Notes: a model not told the origin generated them from the sequence alone. DNA of 7,190 nt from Bdellovibrio sp. CG10_big_fil_rev_8_21_14_0_10_47_8 (GCA_002773975.1 PEZR01000132.1:11611-18800); one strand, 5' to 3'; shown: positions 1-5,930, counted from the stretch's first letter. Made by a program: numbers and translations.

Positions 1-484
1 GACGAAGAATTAAGAGAAGCCCACCGCCCCAAAAATAAACTCGGTTGGAATCCCAACCCCAGCGAAAAAACACATTGAGCTCTCGAAGACCCCAGGTGAC
101 AAAAGCCCTCACCACGGGCGCTTGAAAGCCCGAGATAAGCGTATAGATCAAAAGCAGGGACCCGAGCAGCCATCGAGTTCTCGGATGTTTCATGACAGAT
201 TCCGAAAGCCCCATCGTCATGATGGATGAAATCAGTTGGAGGTGTCCTCCGGAGACGACGATCAGGTGAATCAGGCCGCTGCCGACAAAGACCGACGAGG
301 CAAAGGGGTCTCGCAGTGACACTCCACAGACAAAAGAGCTAGAGATCTGTGAGCCCAAAGTAGGAAAAGGAAACATCTGTGTGCACAGATTCTGAAGTGG
401 GTGACTTAACTGTGCTAGTGAATCTAGCAAAACATGAAGGAGTGCAATGCTGACAAAAGCGACAGCGAGTAAAATTATTTTCAC
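1..484 (-). CDS. comEC: ComEC/Rec2 family DNA-uptake channel, N-terminal part (runs off left edge)
   Basis: ComEC is the inner-membrane channel that passes single-stranded DNA into the cytoplasm during natural transformation. The minus strand is open from a GTG at 484-482 to the window edge (161 codons). An in-frame TGA lies just upstream and no other start is available nearby, so GTG is the likely start; no clear Shine-Dalgarno precedes it. Residues 1-20 form a hydrophobic segment. Residues about 66-85 contain GSGLIHLIVVSGGHLQLIS, matching the family signature G-l-x-H-l-l-x-x-S-G-x-H. Residues 117-128 contain LISGFQAPVVRA, matching the next conserved block. The signature normally follows a much longer N-terminal region with an OB-like DUF4131 domain; here only about 65 residues precede it, so that domain looks absent. 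The C-terminal part, including any metallo-beta-lactamase-like domain, lies outside the window. It is divergent from the dprA-containing gene set. Confidence 0.85.
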   Translation of the reverse strand, partial: MKIILLAVAFVSIALLHVLLDSLAQLSHPLQNLCTQMFPFPTLGSQISSSFVCGVSLRDPFASSVFVGSGLIHLIVVSGGHLQLISSIMTMGLSESVMKHPRTRWLLGSLLLIYTLISGFQAPVVRAFVTWGLRELNVFFRWGWDSNRVYFWGGGLLLILR

Positions 485-580
485 ATTTCAGATGCTTAGC
501 AAATTTTGAGGGAGCTTCATTTCGTGACAGATTCTTACCGGCGGTCGAAGTTTTCTTTGATATCCGATTTCATTTCTTCA

Positions 581-640
581 ATTTAAATTCTTTACGTTTG
601 GTTAAATTAACAATAAACATAATAAAATCAGTAGATTATG
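581..640. other. AT-rich block in divergent intergenic region
   Basis: Only 11 of these 60 bases are G or C, far below the flanking genes. The block holds two short palindromic stretches: AATTTAAATT at 580-589 and GTTAA-A-TTAAC at 601-611. It lies between the comEC start and the lipoprotein gene. It could serve as an upstream promoter element, a binding site for a nucleoid protein, or a region that melts easily. No well-spaced pair of promoter hexamers stood out within it on either strand. Confidence 0.5.
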
Positions 641-661
641 CATGCTGAATGTGGCGGCATT

Positions 662-681
662 TTGCTCAAAGCCTTGAGCAA
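662..681. repeat. Perfect 8-bp inverted repeat with 4-base loop
   Basis: TTGCTCAA (662-669) and TTGAGCAA (674-681) are exact reverse complements separated by AGCC. No T-run follows on either strand, so it is not a Rho-independent terminator. It lies in non-coding DNA about 80 bp upstream of the proposed lipoprotein-operon promoter and about 180 bp upstream of comEC. It may be an operator for a dimeric regulator or an RNA hairpin. The inverted repeat is directly visible; its function is unknown. Confidence 0.6.
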
Positions 682-723
682 TGGACGGTCTAAGGTCGAG
701 TTCGCGATAATTTCCCCAAATAA

Positions 724-732
724 TGTGGATAA
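724..732 (-). promoter_or_regulatory. Exact match to the DnaA box (single copy)
   Basis: On the minus strand this reads TTATCCACA, identical to the high-affinity DnaA-box consensus. It is non-coding and lies 28 bp upstream of the proposed -35 element of the lipoprotein-LysM-dprA genes. I saw no second exact copy in the window, so this is not a cluster of the kind seen at a replication origin. A regulatory DnaA site is possible, and so is chance. Confidence 0.4.
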
Positions 733-760
733 CTTTATTGAATGACCGAAATATTGGTGC

Positions 761-790
761 TTGAGGGGTTCTTTACCTCCGTGTCATAAT
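761..790 (+). promoter_or_regulatory. Sigma-70-like promoter, apparently leaderless
   Basis: TTGAGG at 761-766 (four of six matches to TTGACA) and CATAAT at 785-790 (five of six to TATAAT) are separated by 18 bp. The predicted transcription start falls about 7 bases after the -10, at or near the ATG at 797. That leaves essentially no 5' leader, which agrees with the absence of a Shine-Dalgarno at suitable distance from that ATG. The promoter would drive the lipoprotein, LysM and dprA genes. Confidence 0.5.
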
Positions 791-796
791 CAAAAA

Positions 797-1450
797 ATGA
801 ATGGAATGATGTCACTTTTTAGCTGTTGCCTTCTTGTCTTGCTGTCAGCTTGTGCAATTTTTTCGAAAGACAAAACAGGTGCTGAAAGATCGGTCAATGC
901 AGCTGGTTCTTTGAGCGGGCAGCAGTTTCAGGTTCAGGCCCAGAGGATTCAGGATAAAAAGGATCGGGCTCGAGTCTTGAAAAAAAAGGCGGAGATCGAA
1001 GGCCTGTCCCTCCGTTCTCATCCCGGTCGCGCTTCGATGGACCTTAAACCTCAGCGAATTTTAGACACCAAACTTTCTGATCGTGATCTATATGCAGAGA
1101 TTGTTAAAAGCTATGAGGGCAATCGCCGTCAGGTATTTGAGTCTCAGGTTGGAACCTTCATTCAGAAATATGCGCGGAGCCCGCTGGCGGACGATGCTCT
1201 TTATTTGTCTGGCCTTTATGCCCTGAGCAATCGAGATTATGGTATAGCCCTTCAAGAGTTTAATCGGGTGATTGAACGATATCCGAAAAGTGGTAAGGTC
1301 GCGTCCGCCCTTTTTGCAAAAGGGGTTGCGTTGAAAAAAATGAATCTACTGGATTCTTCGGAAAAGGTTTTGAAACAGGTGGTCAGCCGGTACCCGGGGA
1401 GTCCGGAGTCTGTGCGGGCACAGGGAGAGCTAAAGTTACTTCGACGGTAA
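797..1450 (+). CDS. TPR lipoprotein, CpoB/YbgF C-terminal-like
   Basis: Predicted lipid-anchored periplasmic protein of 217 residues. Residues 7-18 are hydrophobic and end in the lipobox LSAC, with lipidated Cys at about 19. The +2 residue is Ala rather than Asp, so the enterobacterial rule predicts outer-membrane sorting. Residues about 45-70 are a charged helical stretch. From about 97 to 212 there are three TPR-like units, with the typical motifs SPLADDALYLSGLYAL, DYGIALQEFNRVIERYPKS and VLKQVVSRYPGSP. This closely resembles the C-terminal TPR domain of CpoB/YbgF, the Tol-Pal-associated coordinator of envelope constriction and peptidoglycan synthesis. No tol or pal gene is visible here, so the exact orthology is unproven and BamD-like TPR lipoproteins are an alternative. 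The frame is open upstream to a TTG at 761, but that TTG overlaps the proposed -35; ATG at 797 is preferred, with ATGs at 806 and 809 also possible. It lies 41 bp before the LysM gene, in one probable operon. Confidence 0.75.
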   Translation: MNGMMSLFSCCLLVLLSACAIFSKDKTGAERSVNAAGSLSGQQFQVQAQRIQDKKDRARVLKKKAEIEGLSLRSHPGRASMDLKPQRILDTKLSDRDLYAEIVKSYEGNRRQVFESQVGTFIQKYARSPLADDALYLSGLYALSNRDYGIALQEFNRVIERYPKSGKVASALFAKGVALKKMNLLDSSEKVLKQVVSRYPGSPESVRAQGELKLLRR

Positions 1451-1478
1451 GAAATAAAGAGACCTAAAAAATTTCAAC

Positions 1479-1485
1479 AGGGAAG
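1479..1485 (+). promoter_or_regulatory. Ribosome binding site that decides the LysM gene start
   Basis: AGGGAAG ends directly before the TTG at 1486 but 6 bases before the in-frame TTG at 1492. The spacing favours 1492 as the initiation codon. An in-frame TAA at 1465-1467 excludes starts further upstream. Confidence 0.55.
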
Positions 1486-1491
1486 TTGAGT

Positions 1492-2769
1492 TTGGCAGCG
1501 ACAAAAGAACGATTCTTTAAGCGATATTTTCAGGGCAAAAAAATAGCCTTTATTTTTGCGGCTCAGTTTTTTCTGGTGGGGCCCGTAGTTCATGGCCAGG
1601 ATGAGCCTGATTTGAAAAAAGAGAGCCGATTCCATCAATTGTATGAAACCTACAACGTGAATCCCACCCAGGACGAGTCTTGGACTGGGGCGGTGACGGG
1701 AAAAGCTCAAACCTACTCGATCCAAAATGGAGACACCTTGTGGGGGCTCAGTGAGACTCTGTTCGGCGATCCGCAGTTTTGGCCAAAAATTTGGTCGATC
1801 AATAATCAAGATATTGAAAATCCCCATCAAATTGAGCCTGAACAAGTGTTGCAATTTATTCCTGGAACGACTTCGGTTCCCCCACAGATGGCAGTGGCAG
1901 ACGGTGCAACGCCAGTAGCCGCAGCACCTCCAGTTCCGCAGGCTCCATTGGAGGCTGACCTTAATTCACCCGAGATTCCAGAGAAACTAAAAAACATGGC
2001 CCCCGTCGCGCCTGTTCCCGGAAGTATGCCGAGATGGCAGTTTGGACGCGAGGAAGCGGGCGAAGTGCAGATGGATCTGTTGCCAGCTAGGAGAAACATG
2101 GGCAGTCCCGAGTTATCTCTGGACTATTATTTGGCGGATCAGGTTTCATCTGCGGTCGGAACGGTGGTCGAAGTTGAGAATGGAAATCAGACTGCGGGAG
2201 ACAAACAATTTGTGGTCGTGCAATTTCCAGGTGAGGTCATTGATAAACAGTTTATTGCAATTAAGGAACTTGGTGGGCTGAAGGATCCAGTGACAAAAAA
2301 AGAGGGACAATTGGTTCAGATTCAGGGCGAGATCGAAGTGCGCCAAGTGGTGAACTCTGAAAAGTCTTTGTATCGAGCTTGGATTCCACGGGTGGTTGCT
2401 CCAGTGGAAGTTGGGAGCAAATTAGTTTTTGGATCTATTCCGACCTACAACGAGTCCGCCGATGGGCCAATGGCCCAAGCTCAGGCGCATATCGTGGGTG
2501 GAAAGTTTGATACAGATCGAAGTTTATTCTCGAGCCATGACATTGTTTTTCTGGTTGGTGACTCGCTTGAGGTCGGTTCGATTTATCCCGTTTATCGGGT
2601 GCAGACAGCTCGCAATGAGGACAGCAGGGAACGTCAGAATCCTCGCCGCATTGGCGAAGTCAAAGTGATAAAAACCACGGTCTCTTTTGCAACAGCAGTC
2701 GTGCTTGAGTCGACAGAAGAGATGCGAGTGGGAGACACGACCAGTCCCGAAAACCGAACAGAAAAGTGA
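1492..2769 (+). CDS. LysM-domain periplasmic protein with FlgT-C-like C-terminal region
   Basis: About 425 residues. The N-terminus is basic (KERFFKRYFQGKK), then hydrophobic (about residues 18-34), ending near VVHG before QDE: a typical signal peptide, likely cleaved around residue 35. Residues about 73-124 form one LysM module with YSIQNGDTLWGLSETLFGD, FWPKIWSINN and an N-P-H-x-I-x-P-x-x-V-L motif, the classic Gram-negative variant that binds peptidoglycan glycan. A Pro/Ala-rich linker follows (about 128-180). The rest (about 200-425) is beta-rich; its last 90 residues contain GDSLEVGSIYPVYRVQ, then IGEVKVIKTTVSFATAVV, ending in a G-D-T motif, reminiscent of the FlgT C-terminal fold. No catalytic motif was recognised, so a structural or scaffolding role at the cell wall is inferred. 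TTG at 1492 was chosen over TTG 1486 from Shine-Dalgarno spacing. dprA follows after 60 bp, probably in the same transcript. Confidence 0.8.
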   Translation: MAATKERFFKRYFQGKKIAFIFAAQFFLVGPVVHGQDEPDLKKESRFHQLYETYNVNPTQDESWTGAVTGKAQTYSIQNGDTLWGLSETLFGDPQFWPKIWSINNQDIENPHQIEPEQVLQFIPGTTSVPPQMAVADGATPVAAAPPVPQAPLEADLNSPEIPEKLKNMAPVAPVPGSMPRWQFGREEAGEVQMDLLPARRNMGSPELSLDYYLADQVSSAVGTVVEVENGNQTAGDKQFVVVQFPGEVIDKQFIAIKELGGLKDPVTKKEGQLVQIQGEIEVRQVVNSEKSLYRAWIPRVVAPVEVGSKLVFGSIPTYNESADGPMAQAQAHIVGGKFDTDRSLFSSHDIVFLVGDSLEVGSIYPVYRVQTARNEDSRERQNPRRIGEVKVIKTTVSFATAVVLESTEEMRVGDTTSPENRTEK

Positions 2770-2829
2770 AATCCGAATAAAGTCCTGGTTTAAACCCATG
2801 ACCACCTTGGTGTTGAATTTGAAACTGGG

Positions 2830-3762
2830 GTGGGAATGGAAACAGACATTTATCTTCTCGCCCATCTATTCTCAGTGCGGAGGCATTTTCAGCTCGAAAA
2901 GTTTTTGCACGCAAGGTCTTTCATCCGTCAGGGAAATTCTCTGCGGTCCAAAGAATTCGCCCTGCAATTCCCGGACATCATTGCTGTTTTGAGAAAGTGG
3001 AATCAGCAAGAAATTTTGAGAATTGAGTCAATGTTTCAACGCACTTTGGAGCAAGGGGGAGAGCTCGTCTATCCTGGACATCCCCAATATCCATTGGCTT
3101 TTTTGAAAATGGGAGATCCGCCATTTCTGCTCTACATTCGTGGGACCCCTGTTTGGCTTCATCGTGCGGGTTTGGCCGTTGTTGGCAGTCGAGAACCTTC
3201 GCAACAGTCTGTCGATTGGTTGGAACTTTATCTCGCTGATTTTCTTCGAATGAATTCTCAGGCAATGATTGTCAGTGGGGGCGCGCGTGGAATTGATCAG
3301 CAGGCTCACCGAATTTCTCTGAGAGCGGGAGCGCCGACGGTGGTTTTTCTGCCGTCAGGTTACCATCAGTTGTATCCACCTGGATTAAAAGATCTCGTGC
3401 CCTATGTCCTGAGTGGTGGGGGCGCGGTGATCAGTGAATACGAAGATCAAACGGAAATGAGGAAACATTTTTTTAACCAAAGAAATCGTCTCATTTCCGC
3501 GCTGGGTGTGGCTTCTTTGATCGTAGAGGCAGGCAGAAAGAGTGGAACTTTATTGACCGCTCGACAGTCCCTGGAGCAAGGAAAACCCGTCTGGGTAGTG
3601 CCCGGGCATCCCAGCGATCGCGGCATGCAGGGGAGCTTGGACTTATTGATTGATGGGGCCACTCCTCTCCGAGATGCCGAAGATCTCCACATTCTTTTTG
3701 CGTCAGAGAAAGGCAGTGCTTACCAAGTCGACTTGGGAGACGCACTCTCCCTAGGGGGCTAA
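2830..3762 (+). CDS. dprA: DNA-processing protein DprA (Smf)
   Basis: DprA binds incoming single-stranded DNA in the cytoplasm during transformation and loads RecA. The 310-residue protein carries the family's Rossmann-like core: VVGSREPS (117-124), SGGARGIDQQAH (149-160), the YP (182-183) and ISE (201-203) blocks, FFNQRNRLIS (214-223), IVEAGRKSGTLLTA (231-244), VVPG (256-259) and the LIDGAT segment (273-278). Residues about 1-75 are helical and not a clear SAM or HhH domain. Only about 25 residues follow the core, so the C-terminal winged-helix (DML1-like) domain found in many DprA proteins is missing; total length is shorter than the usual 360 or so. GTG 2830 or ATG 2836 are the only starts, since an in-frame TAA lies at 2791; a G-rich stretch at 2827-2830 could serve the ATG. 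It is last in the lipoprotein-LysM-dprA set, and comEC is divergent upstream. Confidence 0.92.
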   Translation: MGMETDIYLLAHLFSVRRHFQLEKFLHARSFIRQGNSLRSKEFALQFPDIIAVLRKWNQQEILRIESMFQRTLEQGGELVYPGHPQYPLAFLKMGDPPFLLYIRGTPVWLHRAGLAVVGSREPSQQSVDWLELYLADFLRMNSQAMIVSGGARGIDQQAHRISLRAGAPTVVFLPSGYHQLYPPGLKDLVPYVLSGGGAVISEYEDQTEMRKHFFNQRNRLISALGVASLIVEAGRKSGTLLTARQSLEQGKPVWVVPGHPSDRGMQGSLDLLIDGATPLRDAEDLHILFASEKGSAYQVDLGDALSLGG

Positions 3763-3773
3763 GGTCCGGCCAG

Positions 3774-3787
3774 CACTAGCCCTAGTG
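3774..3787. repeat. Perfect inverted repeat after dprA
   Basis: CACTAG (3774-3779) and CTAGTG (3782-3787) are reverse complements around CC. In addition, CTAGGG at 3751-3756, at the end of dprA, can pair with CCCTAG at 3780-3785, giving a competing longer-range stem. No T-run follows on the plus strand, so a classical terminator is not supported. It may be a transcript-end stabilising hairpin or a protein site. Confidence 0.35.
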
Positions 3788-3893
3788 AGCCCAAAGTCGA
3801 GCTGCTCTTTCAGGGAATAAAAATTAAAAAATCTGAAAAAAGCTTTTGAAATTTTACCAAATATCTTTGAGACTTAATCTTAAGGGAGGGGCG

Positions 3894-4004
3894 ATGTGGT
3901 CAGGGATGACCGTGGTGGTAAGGATGCTGCTGCATCGCTCTATTTTTCAGAGGACTTTGATCAAGGGCCTCTATCAATTCCAGTTTTTCTTTAAGGTCCA
4001 ATAG
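3894..4004 (+). CDS. Candidate small cationic protein (36 aa), unproven
   Basis: A short ORF in the convergent gap after dprA. Its ATG is preceded by GGGAGGGG (3884-3891), with a GGAGG core 4 bases from the start: the strongest Shine-Dalgarno in the window besides that of trxA. The peptide has no acidic residue and carries three Arg, two Lys and two His, with hydrophobic runs (TVVVRMLL near the start, FQFFFKVQ at the end). Its last 31 bases overlap the 3' end of lptF on the opposite strand. No family was recognised. It would need a promoter of its own, not clearly seen, or readthrough from dprA. The alternative is a chance ORF after a purine-rich stretch, which is at least as likely. Confidence 0.2.
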   Translation: MWSGMTVVVRMLLHRSIFQRTLIKGLYQFQFFFKVQ

Positions 4005-5071
4005 GCAAACACAGCAAAGATGATATTTGGGGTCCAGATGGCCAGCGCTGCCGGAACTTGTCCACTGCGAGCCAGACCTTCGCAAGTGACATAGAGAATC
4101 CAGTAAGAAACCACGACGACCAAACTCAGAATCATTCCGCCACCCTTTTGATTGCGTCGATGAGTATTGGTGCCCAGGCCCACGCCCAGCAATCCAAAAA
4201 TTAAACAGACTGCCGAAATAGCCCAGCGCTTGTGGTACTCGGCCCGAAGCGTGAGCGCCTCCTCAGGCGATATTTTTGTAGTTAAGGCATTGGAAATTTC
4301 ATCTAAGGTTAAAGAGGGCAATGACTTTTCGCGATCCTTTTCCTTTACGGATTCGGTCATGCGGATGTCATAAGTGTCGAATTTAATTTTGGTATGGGAT
4401 TCGCTTTTTCGGTGAACATCGCCATCAAAAAGGCGGATCAATACGGTATTTGGCGCCGAGGGATCTTGGACCAAGAGACCTGTTTTTGCAATGATGGTCA
4501 GTGGAACATCGCCTTGGCCCTCGTCATAGATGAAAACATCTTTTAGCTGCCCCGTTTTTGAATCCACCTGATTGGCATAGACGACTTTATCAAAGAAACC
4601 TTCCGAGAAAGTTCCCTCTCGAATAGTAACGGCAGCCTTGGTCTGCCCGATCTTGTTGATCAGAACCTCGAACTGGCGATTTCCCCAGGGCCCCAGATTG
4701 AAGGAGGTATGGGCTGAAAATAAAGTAACCAGAACGGACAACATCAACGCTGGAACAGTGATCGCACCCATGCTCATGCCGGTGGCTTTGAGTGCGACCA
4801 TTTCAGAGTCATTGCTTAATCGGCCATAGGTCATGAGAACAGAAAATAAAAGACTCATCGGCAGCAGGGCCGGAAGAAAGCTGATCGAAAGATAACCAAT
4901 GATTTGTCCAATTACGCCAACGCCCACTCCATGAATCAAAACAAACTCGGTATAACGCAGAGCTTGCGCCATCAGCAGAATGAAAATAAACACGGTCAGC
5001 CCCATCAAGAACGAGGGGAGCATCTCAAAGAAAATATACTGAGTCGCTTTGCGGGGAATCTGAAAACTCAT
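3974..5071 (-). CDS. lptF: LptF/LptG-family permease (YjgP/YjgQ), LPS export
   Basis: Inner-membrane permease subunit that works with the LptB ATPase to extract lipopolysaccharide and pass it to the LptC-LptA bridge. The 365 residues match the usual family length. Predicted membrane segments lie at about 14-37, 51-81, 101-121, 283-301, 312-332 and 340-360, with a periplasmic jellyroll-type domain between (about 122-280). The conserved cytoplasmic-loop motif RLSNDSEMVALKATGMS (84-100) is diagnostic of LptF/LptG, and the EYHKRWAIS...LGVGLG block before TM4 also fits. LptF and LptG are paralogues that are hard to tell apart by eye; the lptF symbol is tentative. No second lpt gene is adjacent. 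No convincing Shine-Dalgarno precedes the ATG; a 10-codon upstream ORF ends in an ATGA overlap with it. It converges on dprA and diverges from the receiver-like gene. Confidence 0.88.
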   Translation of the reverse strand: MSFQIPRKATQYIFFEMLPSFLMGLTVFIFILLMAQALRYTEFVLIHGVGVGVIGQIIGYLSISFLPALLPMSLLFSVLMTYGRLSNDSEMVALKATGMSMGAITVPALMLSVLVTLFSAHTSFNLGPWGNRQFEVLINKIGQTKAAVTIREGTFSEGFFDKVVYANQVDSKTGQLKDVFIYDEGQGDVPLTIIAKTGLLVQDPSAPNTVLIRLFDGDVHRKSESHTKIKFDTYDIRMTESVKEKDREKSLPSLTLDEISNALTTKISPEEALTLRAEYHKRWAISAVCLIFGLLGVGLGTNTHRRNQKGGGMILSLVVVVSYWILYVTCEGLARSGQVPAALAIWTPNIIFAVFAYWTLKKNWN

Positions 5072-5163
5072 CGCAGACAGTCTATTTCAGCCTGAGGCAT
5101 CAAACAAGCACCAAGCCCCTTGTCTCGTTGCCTAAATTTTCATTTTTATGAGATCATTTCGAT
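5072..5163. promoter_or_regulatory. Divergent intergenic region between lptF and the receiver-like gene
   Basis: These 92 bp must hold the start signals for both divergent genes if each is a first gene. On the plus strand TTGTCT at 5120-5125 with a T-rich hexamer (TTTTAT, 5144-5149, 18-bp gap) is the best but weak promoter candidate. No convincing pair was seen on the minus strand. Neither gene has a good Shine-Dalgarno. Confidence 0.3.
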
Positions 5164-5871
5164 ATGGCCAAGGTTTTGCTGATATTTGAAGATTATACGG
5201 AACTGGCATTGACCGAAGTCTACCTCAAGAGGGTGGGTTTTGATGTTATGGGAATTTCCAATGAGATGGGCATTACCGAGAAAGTCCTGACTTTCAATCC
5301 TGACGTTATTGTTGCTTTTGGAAAGGGCCCCAAGGTTTCCAGTTTCTCCGTGGGGCAGAAATTAAGAGAGAATTTTCGTTTTGGTGGCAAGGCCGTCATC
5401 GTTGTGCCCAAAGACCTTCGCCCCAATCCAGACCAGTTGATGAAAATGAAAGTGGACGCGATGCTGGAAGCGCCTATTGTTCCTGAAAAATTGATTCAGA
5501 TTCTTTGTCGAATGACGGGTTTGTCTTCGGAGCTTTATCTGGATAAGTTTCAAAAGGCCCGGCTCAAAGACCCTGAGCTCCAGCAGAAGTTAACCATGGT
5601 GACTGGAAGTGCCGCTGCCGGCTCGGAAAGTGCGGGGGCTCCTCTGGCTGGTCCAAATTCCAGCTCAAAAGTAGCCATTGATGACAAGGGCCGCGTAGAG
5701 AAATATTCTCAGTATATTCAAAATATATCCATCGATGTGCAAGAAACGACTCATCGACGCGAGGAGATTCGAGAGAAACAAAAGGAACTTAAAAAGGGGT
5801 GGGATTTCAATCTTTTAGATGAAATTGACCGCTTGAAGCGTCAGTTTGCTGAAGCCCTTTTTAAAAAGTAA
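5164..5871 (+). CDS. Receiver-like (degenerate CheY-fold) protein with helical C-terminal tail
   Basis: 235 residues, cytoplasmic, no signal peptide. Residues 1-115 follow the beta-alpha pattern of a response-regulator receiver: VLLIFEDYTELALTEVYLKR at 4-23 includes the acidic pair (E9, D10), NPDVIVAFG (45-53) is strand 3, AVIVVPKD (77-84) strand 4, and AMLEAPIVPEKL (99-110) strand 5 with its Pro. The phosphoacceptor Asp at the end of strand 3 is replaced (A-F-G), the Thr/Ser after strand 4 is Val, and the Lys before Pro in strand 5 is Ala. Phosphorylation is therefore unlikely. A low-complexity linker (about 147-168, Ala/Gly/Ser) leads to a highly charged helical region (about 176-235), probably coiled coil. 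No output domain was recognised. The start is ATG 5164, with only weak purines upstream. thioredoxin follows after 106 bp. A pseudo-receiver acting by protein contact is inferred. Confidence 0.6.
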   Translation: MAKVLLIFEDYTELALTEVYLKRVGFDVMGISNEMGITEKVLTFNPDVIVAFGKGPKVSSFSVGQKLRENFRFGGKAVIVVPKDLRPNPDQLMKMKVDAMLEAPIVPEKLIQILCRMTGLSSELYLDKFQKARLKDPELQQKLTMVTGSAAAGSESAGAPLAGPNSSSKVAIDDKGRVEKYSQYIQNISIDVQETTHRREEIREKQKELKKGWDFNLLDEIDRLKRQFAEALFKK

Positions 5872-5930
5872 AACTGCTGAAGAAGTGAACGAGAATTGAA
5901 TTGCTGCCGAGACAAGACAGCGTCGAGGCC

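Noticed and set aside
349..361. 13-base direct repeat shared with the region after dprA (about 3785-3797)
   Set aside because: One shared 13-mer in a window this size is compatible with chance, and one copy is inside comEC coding sequence.
652..666. Sigma-54-like promoter (TGGC...TTGCT)
   Set aside because: The invariant GG and GC are separated by 9 bases instead of the required 10, and the -24 element is otherwise poor.
1474..1854. 126-codon minus-strand frame within the LysM gene
   Set aside because: Shadow frame antisense to a clear LysM domain; no family resemblance and no ribosome site evidence.
2524..2865. Overlapping minus-strand frames at the LysM/dprA junction
   Set aside because: They are antisense to conserved coding sequence and show no recognisable protein pattern.
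3843..3852. AAAAGCTTTT-like palindrome with T-rich flank as lptF terminator
   Set aside because: The symmetric A/T run has no loop and no GC stem, so it would not form a stable terminator hairpin.
3898..3911. GGTCA-GGGA-TGACC hairpin as lptF or dprA terminator
   Set aside because: The stem is only 5 bp and has no T-run on either strand; it also lies inside the candidate small ORF.
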